A DNA stretch of 62,576 bases from positions 1 through 62,576 of the forward strand of contig CAZHNG010000002.1 of the NCBI GenBank assembly GCA_964533785.1. The letters run 5' to 3'. Below, in pieces: positions 34,184-42,343 of the stretch (position 1 is its first letter; each line of letters opens with the position of its first letter). The notes beneath the pieces were generated by a model that made no database searches, was not told where the DNA came from, and saw nothing but the letters and a program-made list of their open reading frames with translations. The stretch is from JANQRV01 sp964533785 (GTDB lineage Bacteria > Bacteroidota > Bacteroidia > Chitinophagales > Saprospiraceae). A program made the position numbers and the translations under genes.

Positions 34184-35302
34184 ATGAATAGGATCATCTT
34201 AATTCTTATCCTAGTAGGATTGACCTCTTTTCTTTTTGCGCAAGGTAACATAGAAGTGCCTCAATCCCAAAATTCTGTGGTCACAAAGAAAACTGCACAG
34301 TGGTGCCCTCCTTGTGGCAGCTGGGCCTGGAGTTTTTACGAAGACCTGTTAAGTGCTAATCCCGATAATACCCTATTGCTTTCCGCTCAGATCGAAGGTG
34401 GAAGTAGTGATGCCGACACAAAAATCGAAACACTTACTTCTGCTGCGATCACTGAAAATTTTGGTGACGGTAATGCCAGACCCCGCTTCTATTTAAACAA
34501 CGATAACCAGGGCGTTTTGTCCTTTAATCGATCGGAAAAACAAACGGAGATCCTTGAAAAGATCGCTCTTTACGCAGAACAATTGCCGATTGCACAGGCG
34601 GGTATTCGGGCAGAATATTCAGATACTAATCTGGTTGTTTCTACCAATACTAAATTTTTTCAGGCCACCGAAGGTCGTTTTTACCTGGGAGTATACACGG
34701 TCGAGAAACTGGTTACGGCCGATCAAGCCGGCCGCAGTGGCGATAGTGAACATAAGAACGTTTTAAAAAATGAATTTACCGGACAACCCTTTGGTACCGA
34801 ATTGGCAATGGGCGATGTAGCCATAAATACAGAGTACCCCTTACGAGTACAATTACCGCTGGCCGACATTCCTGCATTGAATAACCTTATCGTGGCGACG
34901 ATCATTTGGAAAGAAGAAGGAGAACAAAAAGAAATCCTCAACACCAATTTCACTGAAACCTTTACCGAGCAGCAAGAGGCTCCCGATACGACGACAACTA
35001 CTGCTACCGTATTCACCAGGGCAGAGGTGAAAAATTTTACAGTATACCCCTCTAATATTGTTTTAGGCCAACGTGTCCCCGTAAACATCAACCTGCGGCT
35101 TGCAGAACCATCCCGGCCAATAGCCCTTGCGATTTATAATCTGGCCGGCCAGAAAGTGGCAGATGTATTTCAAGGTCACCTTGGAACGGAGCAGGGGATA
35201 TTCAATTGGCAACCTTCTCCTAATCTCACTGAAGGTCTGTATATAGTGAAATTATCAGTTGGCCATGAAGTACACGCAAAAAAGATTATCCTGAATGATT
35301 GA
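34184..35302 (+). CDS. Omp28-like thioredoxin-fold protein with a T9SS sorting domain
   Basis: A 372-residue exported protein. The signal peptide (MNRIILILILVGLTSFLFAQ) is followed by a thioredoxin-like motif Trp40-Cys41-Pro-Pro-Cys44 (TAQWCPPCGSW), as in the Omp28-related family. The middle domain carries the ...LGVYTVEKLV...EHKNVLKNEFTG region typical of Omp28 proteins. The last 85 residues are a T9SS sorting domain (NFTVYPSNIVLGQRVPVN...GLYIVKLSVGHEVHAKKIIL). A CxxC redox pair on a T9SS-delivered surface protein is notable. It is the third gene of the UXS operon (28-base gap) and overlaps the next gene by 8 bases. Confidence 0.85.
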   Translation: MNRIILILILVGLTSFLFAQGNIEVPQSQNSVVTKKTAQWCPPCGSWAWSFYEDLLSANPDNTLLLSAQIEGGSSDADTKIETLTSAAITENFGDGNARPRFYLNNDNQGVLSFNRSEKQTEILEKIALYAEQLPIAQAGIRAEYSDTNLVVSTNTKFFQATEGRFYLGVYTVEKLVTADQAGRSGDSEHKNVLKNEFTGQPFGTELAMGDVAINTEYPLRVQLPLADIPALNNLIVATIIWKEEGEQKEILNTNFTETFTEQQEAPDTTTTTATVFTRAEVKNFTVYPSNIVLGQRVPVNINLRLAEPSRPIALAIYNLAGQKVADVFQGHLGTEQGIFNWQPSPNLTEGLYIVKLSVGHEVHAKKIILND

Positions 35303-35744
35303 TCTGGGGCTAACGAAATATCATGATAAGCTGAAAATCAAAAAGGAAGGGGATAAAAACTATATTTTTGATTTGATCCGCCGGAAGTGGTTAGTATTAC
35401 AACCAGAAGAATACGTTCGACAATTAATGGTGGAATACCTGATTCAAGAAAAAGGGTATAGTAAAAACCTGATCAGCATAGAAAAAGGGCTTAAAGTCAA
35501 CAAGCTCGATAAGCGTTATGATCTAGTGGTCTATGACAAAGACCTGAACCCGGTTATATTGATAGAATGTAAATCCCCAAAAGTTAAGATCAACCAGCAA
35601 GTCTTGGATCAGGCCGGCTGGTACAACAGCACTCTGAAAGTAAAATACCTTGTAGTTACTAACGGCATACAGTCCTTTGTGAGTTTAATCGACTACGAGA
35701 AGCAAAGCTTTCACTTTTTGTCAACATTACCTTCTGCTGATTGA
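35295..35744 (+). CDS. Small PD-(D/E)xK nuclease-like protein (type I restriction R N-terminal domain)
   Basis: A 149-residue protein resembling the HSDR_N_2 domain, the N-terminal nuclease fold of type I restriction R subunits. The fold's core is visible: Asp76 (RYDLVVYD) followed by Glu91-Cys-Lys93 (ILIECKS), that is D...ExK. It lacks the helicase part, and no hsdM or hsdS lies nearby, so it is not a restriction system. Such lone copies are common in Bacteroidota and their role is unknown. It overlaps the upstream gene by 8 bases and overlaps the convergent 239-residue gene by 34 bases. Confidence 0.82.
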   Translation: MIDLGLTKYHDKLKIKKEGDKNYIFDLIRRKWLVLQPEEYVRQLMVEYLIQEKGYSKNLISIEKGLKVNKLDKRYDLVVYDKDLNPVILIECKSPKVKINQQVLDQAGWYNSTLKVKYLVVTNGIQSFVSLIDYEKQSFHFLSTLPSAD

Positions 35745-36430
35745 AGCGCTGCTTTCCTGGCTTTCTTTTGTTCGTTATTACTCTCGTAGATGGTGTAATT
35801 TTCGTATTTGACGGGATCTTTTTCTGCCCAAATGTCTTTGCCTACATTACAAAGGGTTACTAACTCATCGTAAAGCCGGTTACCCCATTCCGTCCGGTGC
35901 TCTACCGAAATATCTCTTTCGGCGACTTTGTCTTGCTGTATATTACAGGCACTCTCAAAGTTTCGACAGGCATCCGAAATCTTTTTCAGCACTGTTTCGT
36001 TCACCCCTACTTCTGCCAGAAAATCAATTTGCTGACGAGCTACCCGTATTACACGCCGACCGCAAAAAATAAGCTGAGCATCGGTCATATCTCCCATTTT
36101 TGCAGTACCAAATTTGCGATACCGACCTGAACGGTTGCTGTACTTCATGGCTACTCTGGTCATGAGACTGCGGATGGCTGACTTTAGCCTTTCGGCGGCA
36201 ACGTATTTTTTTTCCGTGGTGATCATTTGATCGCCTACCAATTCGTCGTCGTCGGGAAGATTCCTGAACTTATTACACATTGATTTGAAGGCCTGCAGTT
36301 TGTCGAATCCATATCCGTAGGTCTTGAATTCGTTGATGTCTCTGTAAGCGTATCTAATTCTTTCCATGCACTGCAGATAAAGATCAGCGTCAGGGAAATT
36401 GTATTGACGGCTAGTGGCTTGCTTTTTCAT
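35711..36430 (-). CDS. Hypothetical helical protein
   Basis: A 239-residue protein I do not recognise. It is soluble, mostly helical and rich in charged residues (about 30 Lys/Arg and 30 Asp/Glu), with no signal peptide, membrane segment or known motif. Four cysteines lie scattered (CMERI, MCNKF, FCGRR, ACRNFESAC). Its basic patches (residues about 100-135: SNRSGRYRKFG, CGRRVIRVARQQ) could contact nucleic acid. It has a long AT-rich upstream region (36431-36628) and overlaps the 3' end of the nuclease-like gene by 34 bases. Codon use looks like that of its neighbours. The ORF is likely real from its length and composition. Confidence 0.6.
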   Translation of the reverse strand: MKKQATSRQYNFPDADLYLQCMERIRYAYRDINEFKTYGYGFDKLQAFKSMCNKFRNLPDDDELVGDQMITTEKKYVAAERLKSAIRSLMTRVAMKYSNRSGRYRKFGTAKMGDMTDAQLIFCGRRVIRVARQQIDFLAEVGVNETVLKKISDACRNFESACNIQQDKVAERDISVEHRTEWGNRLYDELVTLCNVGKDIWAEKDPVKYENYTIYESNNEQKKARKAALQSAEGNVDKK

Positions 36431-36628
36431 GTAATAGTTTCATTTTGAATTCGTTGTAAATTTATTAAAATAGTTTTTTAAAAACAACTTATTTTTTATT
36501 TTTTATTTTTTGTACTCAGTTAAAATTTTCTTTTTAATTAAATTATAACACCAATAAAGCAGCTACCTAATATGAATAATTTTAAATTGACAAAGTAGTG
36601 CTAACTTGCGAGACAAATTACTTCGTAC

Positions 36629-37216
36629 ATGAAATCGCTAGACCGTTCAGATATTATTGCTGTTCTTGCTGTTGTAATTAGTATGGGAGCGTTATTTGTC
36701 TCTCTTTATGAAACCAGTATTTTAAACGAACAACAAGAATTAATGCAGGCCCAACAGAAAGCTTCTGTCTGGCCTTACCTCGAAGAGCATATTGTGTTCA
36801 ACTTTGAAGATACCATGTCTGTAGTTTCTCAAGAAATACAAAATAAAGGAGTGGGGCCCGCAAAAATTGATAATTTTACAGCACGATTCAAAGGAAAAAT
36901 AGAAGCAGTAGAGGATGCACAAGTTCTTTCAGATTATGCTGCCTTTTTAAACGCAATTCAGACANNNNNNNNNNCAGTAGTTCCCAATGATGCCATCATC
37001 AGCTTTTCTTATGCATCGCCTGAAGGCATATTATCCGCAGATGAATCGATAATGATATTCAAAATCAACATTCGCAGGTTTCCAAATGATAGAAAACTTA
37101 TTCCGGAAGTTCATTTTTATTTGGATTTGTGCTACTGTTCAATTTATCAGGACTGCTGGAAGTACAGATCAGAAGTGAAGGAGCCAATACCAGGTTGTTC
37201 ACCAGTACATGAATGA
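36629..37216 (+). CDS. Hypothetical membrane-anchored protein, crossed by an assembly gap
   Basis: An unrecognised ORF of about 195 codons with one N-terminal membrane helix (residues about 9-27: IIAVLAVVISMGALFVSLY), then a helix-forming, glutamine-rich stretch (NEQQELMQAQQKASVWPY) and a beta-rich domain (VSQEIQNKGVGPAKIDNF, later IISFSYASPEG). The C-terminus has three clustered cysteines (LCYCSIYQDCW). This resembles lone bacterial proteins anchored in the inner membrane with an exposed beta-sandwich. Ten N at 36965-36974 interrupt it. The frame is open on both sides only under the assumed gap length, so the true protein may differ. Confidence 0.55.
   Translation: MKSLDRSDIIAVLAVVISMGALFVSLYETSILNEQQELMQAQQKASVWPYLEEHIVFNFEDTMSVVSQEIQNKGVGPAKIDNFTARFKGKIEAVEDAQVLSDYAAFLNAIQTXXXXVVPNDAIISFSYASPEGILSADESIMIFKINIRRFPNDRKLIPEVHFYLDLCYCSIYQDCWKYRSEVKEPIPGCSPVHE
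36965..36974. other. Assembly gap (10 N)
   Basis: Ten unknown bases inside the ORF at 36629-37216. Ten N is commonly a placeholder, so the real length may not be 10 and the reading frame across it is not certain. Confidence 0.99.
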
Positions 37217-37292
37217 GGCATACTTATCACAAATATCAGCTCCGCCGATTAGCAAATCATACGAATAGAAAGCCATTTTACTGTAGATCCAA

Positions 37293-37724
37293 TTAATTTA
37301 AACTTGGGTCAGAAGGCTCTTGTACCGGGAAGGGGATGGCTTTTATTTTAGTATACCAAACTTTCTCTCCCAATCCGCTCATTGAAAGCATGCCGCTATT
37401 GATGTCTTCGTAAAAAAAGTAGCCTCCTAATCCATCTCCCATTTGTAAAAAGCCATGGTAAAAGAATGAATTGTTGACTTTCATGATTCCCAGCCAGCCA
37501 ATTTCCATGGCAGTCTTTCCGGGCTTGATCCGCTCTAGTAATGATTCGCCGGCTTTCTTAAGCATCAACGGAATAGTGGGGTGAGAAGATAATTGTTCGC
37601 TGACCTGTCCTAAAACGGCATTATTCCCAATATGATCAAAATAATAATCCATAATGGATTGGAAGTTATCTTCATGCTTTAGGAGATCTTTGAGTTGACT
37701 GATCTTATCGTAAATGTCGCTCAT
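37293..37724 (-). CDS. Hypothetical small soluble protein
   Basis: A 143-residue protein I cannot assign. The N-terminal 70 residues are helical (YDKISQLKDLLKHEDNFQSIMDYYFDHIG), and the rest is beta-rich with a glycine-aromatic segment (FFYHGFLQMGDGLGGYFFYEDINSGMLSMSG). No signal peptide and no membrane segment. It faces the ArsC-like gene with an AT-rich 153-base spacer and is convergent with the gap-containing ORF. Its composition and codon use look genuine. Confidence 0.6.
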   Translation of the reverse strand: MSDIYDKISQLKDLLKHEDNFQSIMDYYFDHIGNNAVLGQVSEQLSSHPTIPLMLKKAGESLLERIKPGKTAMEIGWLGIMKVNNSFFYHGFLQMGDGLGGYFFYEDINSGMLSMSGLGEKVWYTKIKAIPFPVQEPSDPSLN

Positions 37725-37877
37725 TAATTTTATTTTTGATACGGTGATGATCGCTATTAATTATTAACACCAAATTTATAAAACAAATAAATTAAAAACA
37801 AATAGTTTTTAGTATTTTTTTAAACAATTTTTCCGCTCTTTTTTTCTTAATGTTATCACTGTTTAAAAAATAATGCT

Positions 37878-38225
37878 ATGAAAAAAATCTATCACCTGCA
37901 AAACTGCAAAACCTGTCAAAAAGTGATCAAGGAACTCCATAACGGGGAAGGTTTTGAATTGCAAAATATCAAGGAGGACAAAATAACGCCCGAGCAATTA
38001 GATTTCATGAAAGACAAAGTCGGTTCGTACGAAGCGCTTTTCAGCCGCCGGGCGATGAAATACCGCTCCATGGGTTTGAACGAAAAAACATTGAACGAAA
38101 AAGATTACCGCGATTTAATCCTGGAAGAATATACCTTTTTGAAGCGTCCGGTCGTCGTGATAGATGACGAAGTCTTTGTCGGTAGCGCAAAAAAAGCCGT
38201 AGAAGCGGCGAAAGCGAAATTATAA
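37878..38225 (+). CDS. ArsC/Spx-family thioredoxin-fold protein
   Basis: A 115-residue protein of the ArsC/Spx/YffB superfamily. It carries Cys10-Lys-Thr-Cys13 (HLQNCKTCQK) at the redox site and the family's later segment FLKRPVVVIDDEVFVGSAKKAVE. The CxxC form is Spx-like rather than the single-Cys arsenate reductase form. No ars gene is nearby, and arsenate reduction cannot be claimed. It is 15 bases upstream of hemF and probably in one operon with it. Confidence 0.85.
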   Translation: MKKIYHLQNCKTCQKVIKELHNGEGFELQNIKEDKITPEQLDFMKDKVGSYEALFSRRAMKYRSMGLNEKTLNEKDYRDLILEEYTFLKRPVVVIDDEVFVGSAKKAVEAAKAKL

Positions 38226-38240
38226 TAGCGTAAGATATAC

Positions 38241-39203
38241 ATGATCAACAAAACAACCATAACTGAATACTTCAAAACTCTGCAAGACTCCATCTGCCAT
38301 CAATTAGAAGCCGCAGATGGTGTCGGTAAATTCCAGCAAGACCTATGGGAAAGAGAGGGGGGCGGCGGTGGACGTACCCGTGTTATCAGAGGGCAACACA
38401 TTGAAAAAGGGGGAGTCAACTTTTCGGCTGTATTTGGGGAATTAACTCCGCAAGCCGCAAAAGCGCTGCATACTGACAGCGGTAGTTTTTACGCCACCGG
38501 CGTCAGCATCGTACTGCACCCCCAAAATCCCTGGGTGCCCATCATTCACATGAACGTCCGTTATTTTGAAATGAATGAAAAGGTTTGGTGGTTTGGTGGT
38601 GGTATCGACCTTACCCCTCACTATATCAATAAAGCGGAAGCGCAGTTCTTTCACCAGCAGTTGAAAGCCGTCTGCGATCAGCACCACCCTGAATATTATC
38701 CACGGTTTAAGAAGTGGGCGGATGATTATTTCTTCTTGAAACACCGTAATGAAACGCGTGGAGTGGGCGGAATTTTCTTCGACCGGATGAGCGAAAAGAA
38801 TGGTAAGGTATTAATGAACAACCAGCCTATAATCTCCGGAGAAGGTAACGATTCGCAACATTCTCGCAGCACTCTTTTTGAATTCGTTAAAGGAGTAGGG
38901 GAGGCTTTTGCTCCGATCTATGTTCATTTTTTACAAAAAAATAAGCACCAGGCCTACGGTGAACGGGAAAAATCCTGGCAAATGCTGCGGCGCGGCCGCT
39001 ACGTCGAATTCAACCTGGTTTGGGATCGCGGCACCAAATTCGGACTTGAAACCAACGGCAGAACGGAGTCTATCCTGATGAGCCTGCCGCCTTTGGCACA
39101 ATGGGAGTATGATCACCAGCCGGAACCGGATTCTAAGGAAGCTCATACCCTGAACATGTTGAGAAAGGATGTGGAATGGATCGATCAGGTGCTAACGTTT
39201 TAG
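38241..39203 (+). CDS. hemF: Oxygen-dependent coproporphyrinogen III oxidase
   Basis: A 320-residue HemF that decarboxylates coproporphyrinogen III to protoporphyrinogen IX with O2, a heme biosynthesis step in the cytoplasm. Family hallmarks are GGGGGRTRVI (residues 34-43), the GVSIVLHPQNPWVPIIHMNVRYFE and VWWFGGGIDLTPHY segments, FFLKHRNETRGVGGIFFD, and GRYVEFNLVWDRGTKFGLETNGRTESILMSLPP. Length is normal and all parts are present. It indicates aerobic metabolism. Confidence 0.97.
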   Translation: MINKTTITEYFKTLQDSICHQLEAADGVGKFQQDLWEREGGGGGRTRVIRGQHIEKGGVNFSAVFGELTPQAAKALHTDSGSFYATGVSIVLHPQNPWVPIIHMNVRYFEMNEKVWWFGGGIDLTPHYINKAEAQFFHQQLKAVCDQHHPEYYPRFKKWADDYFFLKHRNETRGVGGIFFDRMSEKNGKVLMNNQPIISGEGNDSQHSRSTLFEFVKGVGEAFAPIYVHFLQKNKHQAYGEREKSWQMLRRGRYVEFNLVWDRGTKFGLETNGRTESILMSLPPLAQWEYDHQPEPDSKEAHTLNMLRKDVEWIDQVLTF

Positions 39204-39222
39204 AGCATTTGTTCACTACCAG

Positions 39223-39726
39223 TTAATCGCAAACAATAGAAATAACATCCGTCGTAATCCGGTTGCTCATATTACCTTCCCGGTCTCTCACTTCAATAGA
39301 AAAGGAAATAGTATCCCGTGGGAACCGGCTATTTCTCAGGCAGGGAGTAGAACCGTCGGGATATATACAGCAAACCTGGTCAACGATAAGAATAGTAGCT
39401 TCTCCTTTGATACCATTCCCGGAGCCTTCATCCGGAATAACCGGAAAGCTGAATAGCCTGCGGAAATCATCGCGATTATCGTAAACAAAAATATCTTTTG
39501 GGTCATTGTTGTCGAAACCAATATCCCCTTCTCCATCCTTAAAGGAGAATTTGATAGCTATGGTATCATCCGGATTACCCGCAATCTTTTGGAAATAGAC
39601 CGAAGGAGTGATACTGATAAACTCTATCTCCGGCTCGCTAGGGAAATCCGGGGGATTTACGCAGGAGTGGGCAAGAAAAACTAAGATACCCACACCTAAA
39701 AGGGTCATTACTTTGCGATACACCAT
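39223..39726 (-). CDS. Hypothetical lipoprotein
   Basis: A 167-residue exported lipoprotein. A signal sequence (MTLLGVGILVFLAHSC, lipobox AHSC) follows either the first Met or Met7. The mature part starts VNPPDFPSEPEIEFISI and contains FSFKDGEGDIGFDNNDPKD, a calcium-binding-like acidic loop seen in many Bacteroidota lipoproteins, then a beta-rich body with a CCIYPDGSTPC cluster. Function unknown. Convergent with hemF. Confidence 0.72.
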   Translation of the reverse strand: MVYRKVMTLLGVGILVFLAHSCVNPPDFPSEPEIEFISITPSVYFQKIAGNPDDTIAIKFSFKDGEGDIGFDNNDPKDIFVYDNRDDFRRLFSFPVIPDEGSGNGIKGEATILIVDQVCCIYPDGSTPCLRNSRFPRDTISFSIEVRDREGNMSNRITTDVISIVCD

Positions 39727-39787
39727 TTTCTGGTAATTTTTAGAAATATAAAACGATTTTCGGTGTAAACTAGTTTAAAAGCAAGAC

Positions 39788-39795
39788 TATCTTTG
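39788..39795 (+). promoter_or_regulatory. Putative -7 element of the LuxE-like gene
   Basis: TATCTTTG matches TAnnTTTG, 111 bases before the ATG at 39907. No clear -33 box is seen. Confidence 0.3.
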
Positions 39796-39906
39796 GCGGT
39801 TAGATGACAGGTGGGAGATGGAGAAATGAGAAAACATACTGACTTCTATTTGATTCTGAACGCAGGATGAAGAATCATTAGGTGAGTAATTCGAAAGAAA
39901 CAAAAG

Positions 39907-40896
39907 ATGTTGATCCGAAAACTCAGGCATTTAGTACGTTATGTAGCCGAAACCAATTTTGAGGAAATTGCTTTAAAAGTGTTTCAGCATCAATACGCTT
40001 ATAATTTATTTTACCAGACTTATGTTGATCTTTTAGGAGTTGATCCTAAGAAAGTGAATAGGGTAGCAGAGATCCCTTTTTTACCCATTCAATTTTTTAA
40101 ATCACAGATTATTAAAACAGGAGCATGGGAAGGCGAACAAATATTTACGAGCAGTGGAACAACAGGACAAACACCCAGTAAGCATTTCGTAAAATCCCTG
40201 CATTGGTACACAAATAACACCATTATTGGCTTTGAAAAATTTTATGGCCCCGTAGAAAATTATTGTTGGCTGGCATTATTACCTGCTTATTTAGAAAGGT
40301 CTGGTTCTTCTTTGGTCTACATGGCGGATCAATTTATCAAAAAATCTCGCTCGCCCGAAAGTGGATTTTATTTAAATAATTACGATGATTTAATCAAACA
40401 ATTAAAAAAATGCCAAAAGAATAATATCCCAACAATATTACTAGGTGTAACCTTTGCACTTTTAGATTTAGCGGAGCAATATCCCATGTCCTTGCCGGAC
40501 TTGGTTATTATGGAAACCGGAGGAATGAAAGGAAGGCGCAAAGAGATCATTCGCCGGGAAGTACACCATATCCTGAAAACTGCTTTTCAAGTACCAGCTA
40601 TCCATTCGGAATATGGAATGACGGAATTGTTCTCCCAGGCTTATGCCAGGAAGGAAGGCATTTTTCAGTGCAGCCCGACCATGCGCGTTTACGCTCGTGA
40701 GATTACTGATCCTTTCAGCGCACCCATTACAGGAAAAACAGGTGTCATCAATATAATAGACCTGGCAAATGTCGATACTATCGCTTTCATTGCCACCGAA
40801 GACCTGGGAAAAGTATACCGGGATGGCCGGTTTGAAGTCCTGGGAAGGCTGGATAATAGTGAAATTAGAGGCTGCAACTTGATGGTTACAAGTTAG
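39907..40896 (+). CDS. LuxE-like acyl-protein synthetase (ANL superfamily)
   Basis: A 329-residue adenylate-forming enzyme resembling LuxE/acyl-protein synthetases. The phosphate-binding loop is FTSSGTTGQTP (residues 80-90), followed by AIHSEYGMTELFSQAY (A5-like motif) and GVINIIDLANVDTIAFIATEDLG with GRFEVLGRLDNSEIRGC near the end (A7/A8-like). It activates a carboxylate with ATP. LuxC and LuxD partners are absent, so this is not a bioluminescence operon. In Bacteroidota, single copies occur near surface-glycan genes. The stop lies inside a hairpin shared with the convergent aminotransferase gene. Confidence 0.8.
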   Translation: MLIRKLRHLVRYVAETNFEEIALKVFQHQYAYNLFYQTYVDLLGVDPKKVNRVAEIPFLPIQFFKSQIIKTGAWEGEQIFTSSGTTGQTPSKHFVKSLHWYTNNTIIGFEKFYGPVENYCWLALLPAYLERSGSSLVYMADQFIKKSRSPESGFYLNNYDDLIKQLKKCQKNNIPTILLGVTFALLDLAEQYPMSLPDLVIMETGGMKGRRKEIIRREVHHILKTAFQVPAIHSEYGMTELFSQAYARKEGIFQCSPTMRVYAREITDPFSAPITGKTGVINIIDLANVDTIAFIATEDLGKVYRDGRFEVLGRLDNSEIRGCNLMVTS

Positions 40897-40940
40897 TACG
40901 AGTTCAACGAGTTGCGAACCCGTACTAACCCGTACTAACT
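40891..40940. terminator. Octamer-based inverted repeat between convergent genes
   Basis: AGTTAGTACG (40891-40900) pairs with CGTACTAACT (40931-40940) with a 30-base loop that itself holds complementary units (ACGAGTT and AACCCGT types). It overlaps the stop codon of the LuxE-like gene and ends 4 bases before the stop of the aminotransferase gene. Plus-strand RNA then has CGTATTATTTTAATTT. Confidence 0.55.
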
Positions 40941-40944
40941 CGTA

Positions 40945-42153
40945 TTATTTTAATTTACTCAACACCATCGTCATTCTTCTGATGGCCTCATTCAACTGTT
41001 CTTCTGAAGCGGCGTAGGACAACCTAAAACAATTAGGAGCACCGAAAGGCGTTCCGGAGACTAACGCCACGTAGGCGCCGTGAAGGATGTATTCGGTAAA
41101 ATCATCTGCATTGTTGATGGTGGTTGTGCCATCGGACTTCCCGAAGAAATGGCTAATGTCGGGAAAGATGTAAAAAGCGCCTTGTGGTTCGTTCGTTATA
41201 ATCCCAGGAATTTCTTTCAATCCCTTGATAACCAATTCACGGCGGCTATGAAAAGCTTGTTTCATAGCTTCTACTGAAGAAAGGTCTCCCAACAAAGCAT
41301 CTGCCGCTGCTTTTTGTCCGAAGGCCGTTGCTCCGGAGGTAACCTGTCCCTGGACTTTCGCACAGGCTTTGGCGATCCATTCCGGAGCGCCGATGTAGCC
41401 TAAACGCCATCCGGTCATAGCAAATCCTTTCGAAAACCCGTTTACCGTGATGGTACGATCCTTAACGTCATCAAAACTTCCAATACTGGCATGTTTATCC
41501 GTGAAATTGATGTATTCGTAAATTTCATCGGAAATGATAAAAATGTTGTCATGTTGCGCAATTACTGCTGCGATTTCCTTTAATTCTTCTGCGGTATATA
41601 CCGAACCAGTAGGATTACAGGGCGATGAAAAGAGTACTAATTTCGTTTTGCCGGTAATCGCCTCCGCTACCTGTTGTGCATTGACTTTATAGTCCTGATC
41701 GATACCGGCGTATATTTCAACAGGTACGCCGCCCGCCATTTTTACGATCTCGGTATAAGAAACCCAATAAGGTGTAAAAATGACCACTTCATCTCCCTCA
41801 TCCAATAAAGAATGACAAATATTAGAAATTGATTGTTTGGCCCCGTTAGATACGACGATCTGATTGGTATTGAATTCGAGGTTGTTATCTCTTTTAAACT
41901 TAGTGACGATCGCTTCACGCAATCCCATGAGCCCAGGAACTGGTGTGTAATGCGTGTATCCTTCGTCCAAAGCTTTTTTAGCTGCCTCTTTGATATGTTG
42001 TGGGGTATCAAAATCGGGTTCGCCGATAGATAAACTAATAACGTCATGCCCTTCTGCTTTTAAATCACGGGCTAATTGAGCCATTCTCAGCGTAGCGGAT
42101 TCCGTCATCTTTAAGATTAGCTGAGATACCGGTTGGTTAGTTGTTGTTGCCAT
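40945..42153 (-). CDS. Class I/II pyridoxal-phosphate aminotransferase (aspartate aminotransferase type)
   Basis: A 402-residue fold type I aminotransferase. PLP Lys242 lies in NGFSKGFAMTGWRLGY, SSPCNPTGSVY holds the cofactor Asn, and the C-terminal arginine is in FRLSYAASEEQL. It matches the prokaryotic 1-gamma aspartate aminotransferase group (N-terminus SIGEPDFDTPQHIKEAAKKALDEGYTHYTPVPG), which may also accept prephenate. The Met whose codon ends at 42153 is chosen because the 21 residues upstream (MQCSDLPRNLG...) are unlike the family. Divergent from the GT-C/TPR gene. Confidence 0.93.
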   Translation of the reverse strand: MATTTNQPVSQLILKMTESATLRMAQLARDLKAEGHDVISLSIGEPDFDTPQHIKEAAKKALDEGYTHYTPVPGLMGLREAIVTKFKRDNNLEFNTNQIVVSNGAKQSISNICHSLLDEGDEVVIFTPYWVSYTEIVKMAGGVPVEIYAGIDQDYKVNAQQVAEAITGKTKLVLFSSPCNPTGSVYTAEELKEIAAVIAQHDNIFIISDEIYEYINFTDKHASIGSFDDVKDRTITVNGFSKGFAMTGWRLGYIGAPEWIAKACAKVQGQVTSGATAFGQKAAADALLGDLSSVEAMKQAFHSRRELVIKGLKEIPGIITNEPQGAFYIFPDISHFFGKSDGTTTINNADDFTEYILHGAYVALVSGTPFGAPNCFRLSYAASEEQLNEAIRRMTMVLSKLK

Positions 42154-42260
42154 ATTATATTTTTTATCGTATGCTTTAGAAATACCCAGATTTCGGGGAA
42201 GATCAGAACATTGCATTCTGCATAATTAAGAACTTTTTTAATTTACCCGTATAGTCTGAT

Positions 42261-42268
42261 TATATTTG
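42261..42268 (+). promoter_or_regulatory. Putative -7 element of the GT-C/TPR gene
   Basis: TATATTTG matches TAnnTTTG, 75 bases before the ATG at 42344. The -33 box is not clear (only TTTA-like sequence). Confidence 0.35.
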
Positions 42269-42343
42269 TATGAAATATTTTATTGCGCAGACAGCTTTCT
42301 GTCTTTAAATATTCAAATCTGATCGGTCCAATTTCACAATTTA

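Noticed and set aside
35295..35744. Type I restriction system
   Set aside because: Only the small R-subunit N-terminal domain is present. There is no helicase part, methylase or specificity gene.
37878..38225. Arsenate reductase
   Set aside because: It has the CxxC Spx-like form and no arsenic-resistance genes nearby, so only the fold family is supported.
39907..40896. Bioluminescence operon gene
   Set aside because: LuxA, B, C and D are absent. Only the adenylating family is shared.
42154..42216. Longer start of the aminotransferase
   Set aside because: The 21 extra residues do not resemble the family, and the ATG ending at 42153 gives the normal N-terminus.
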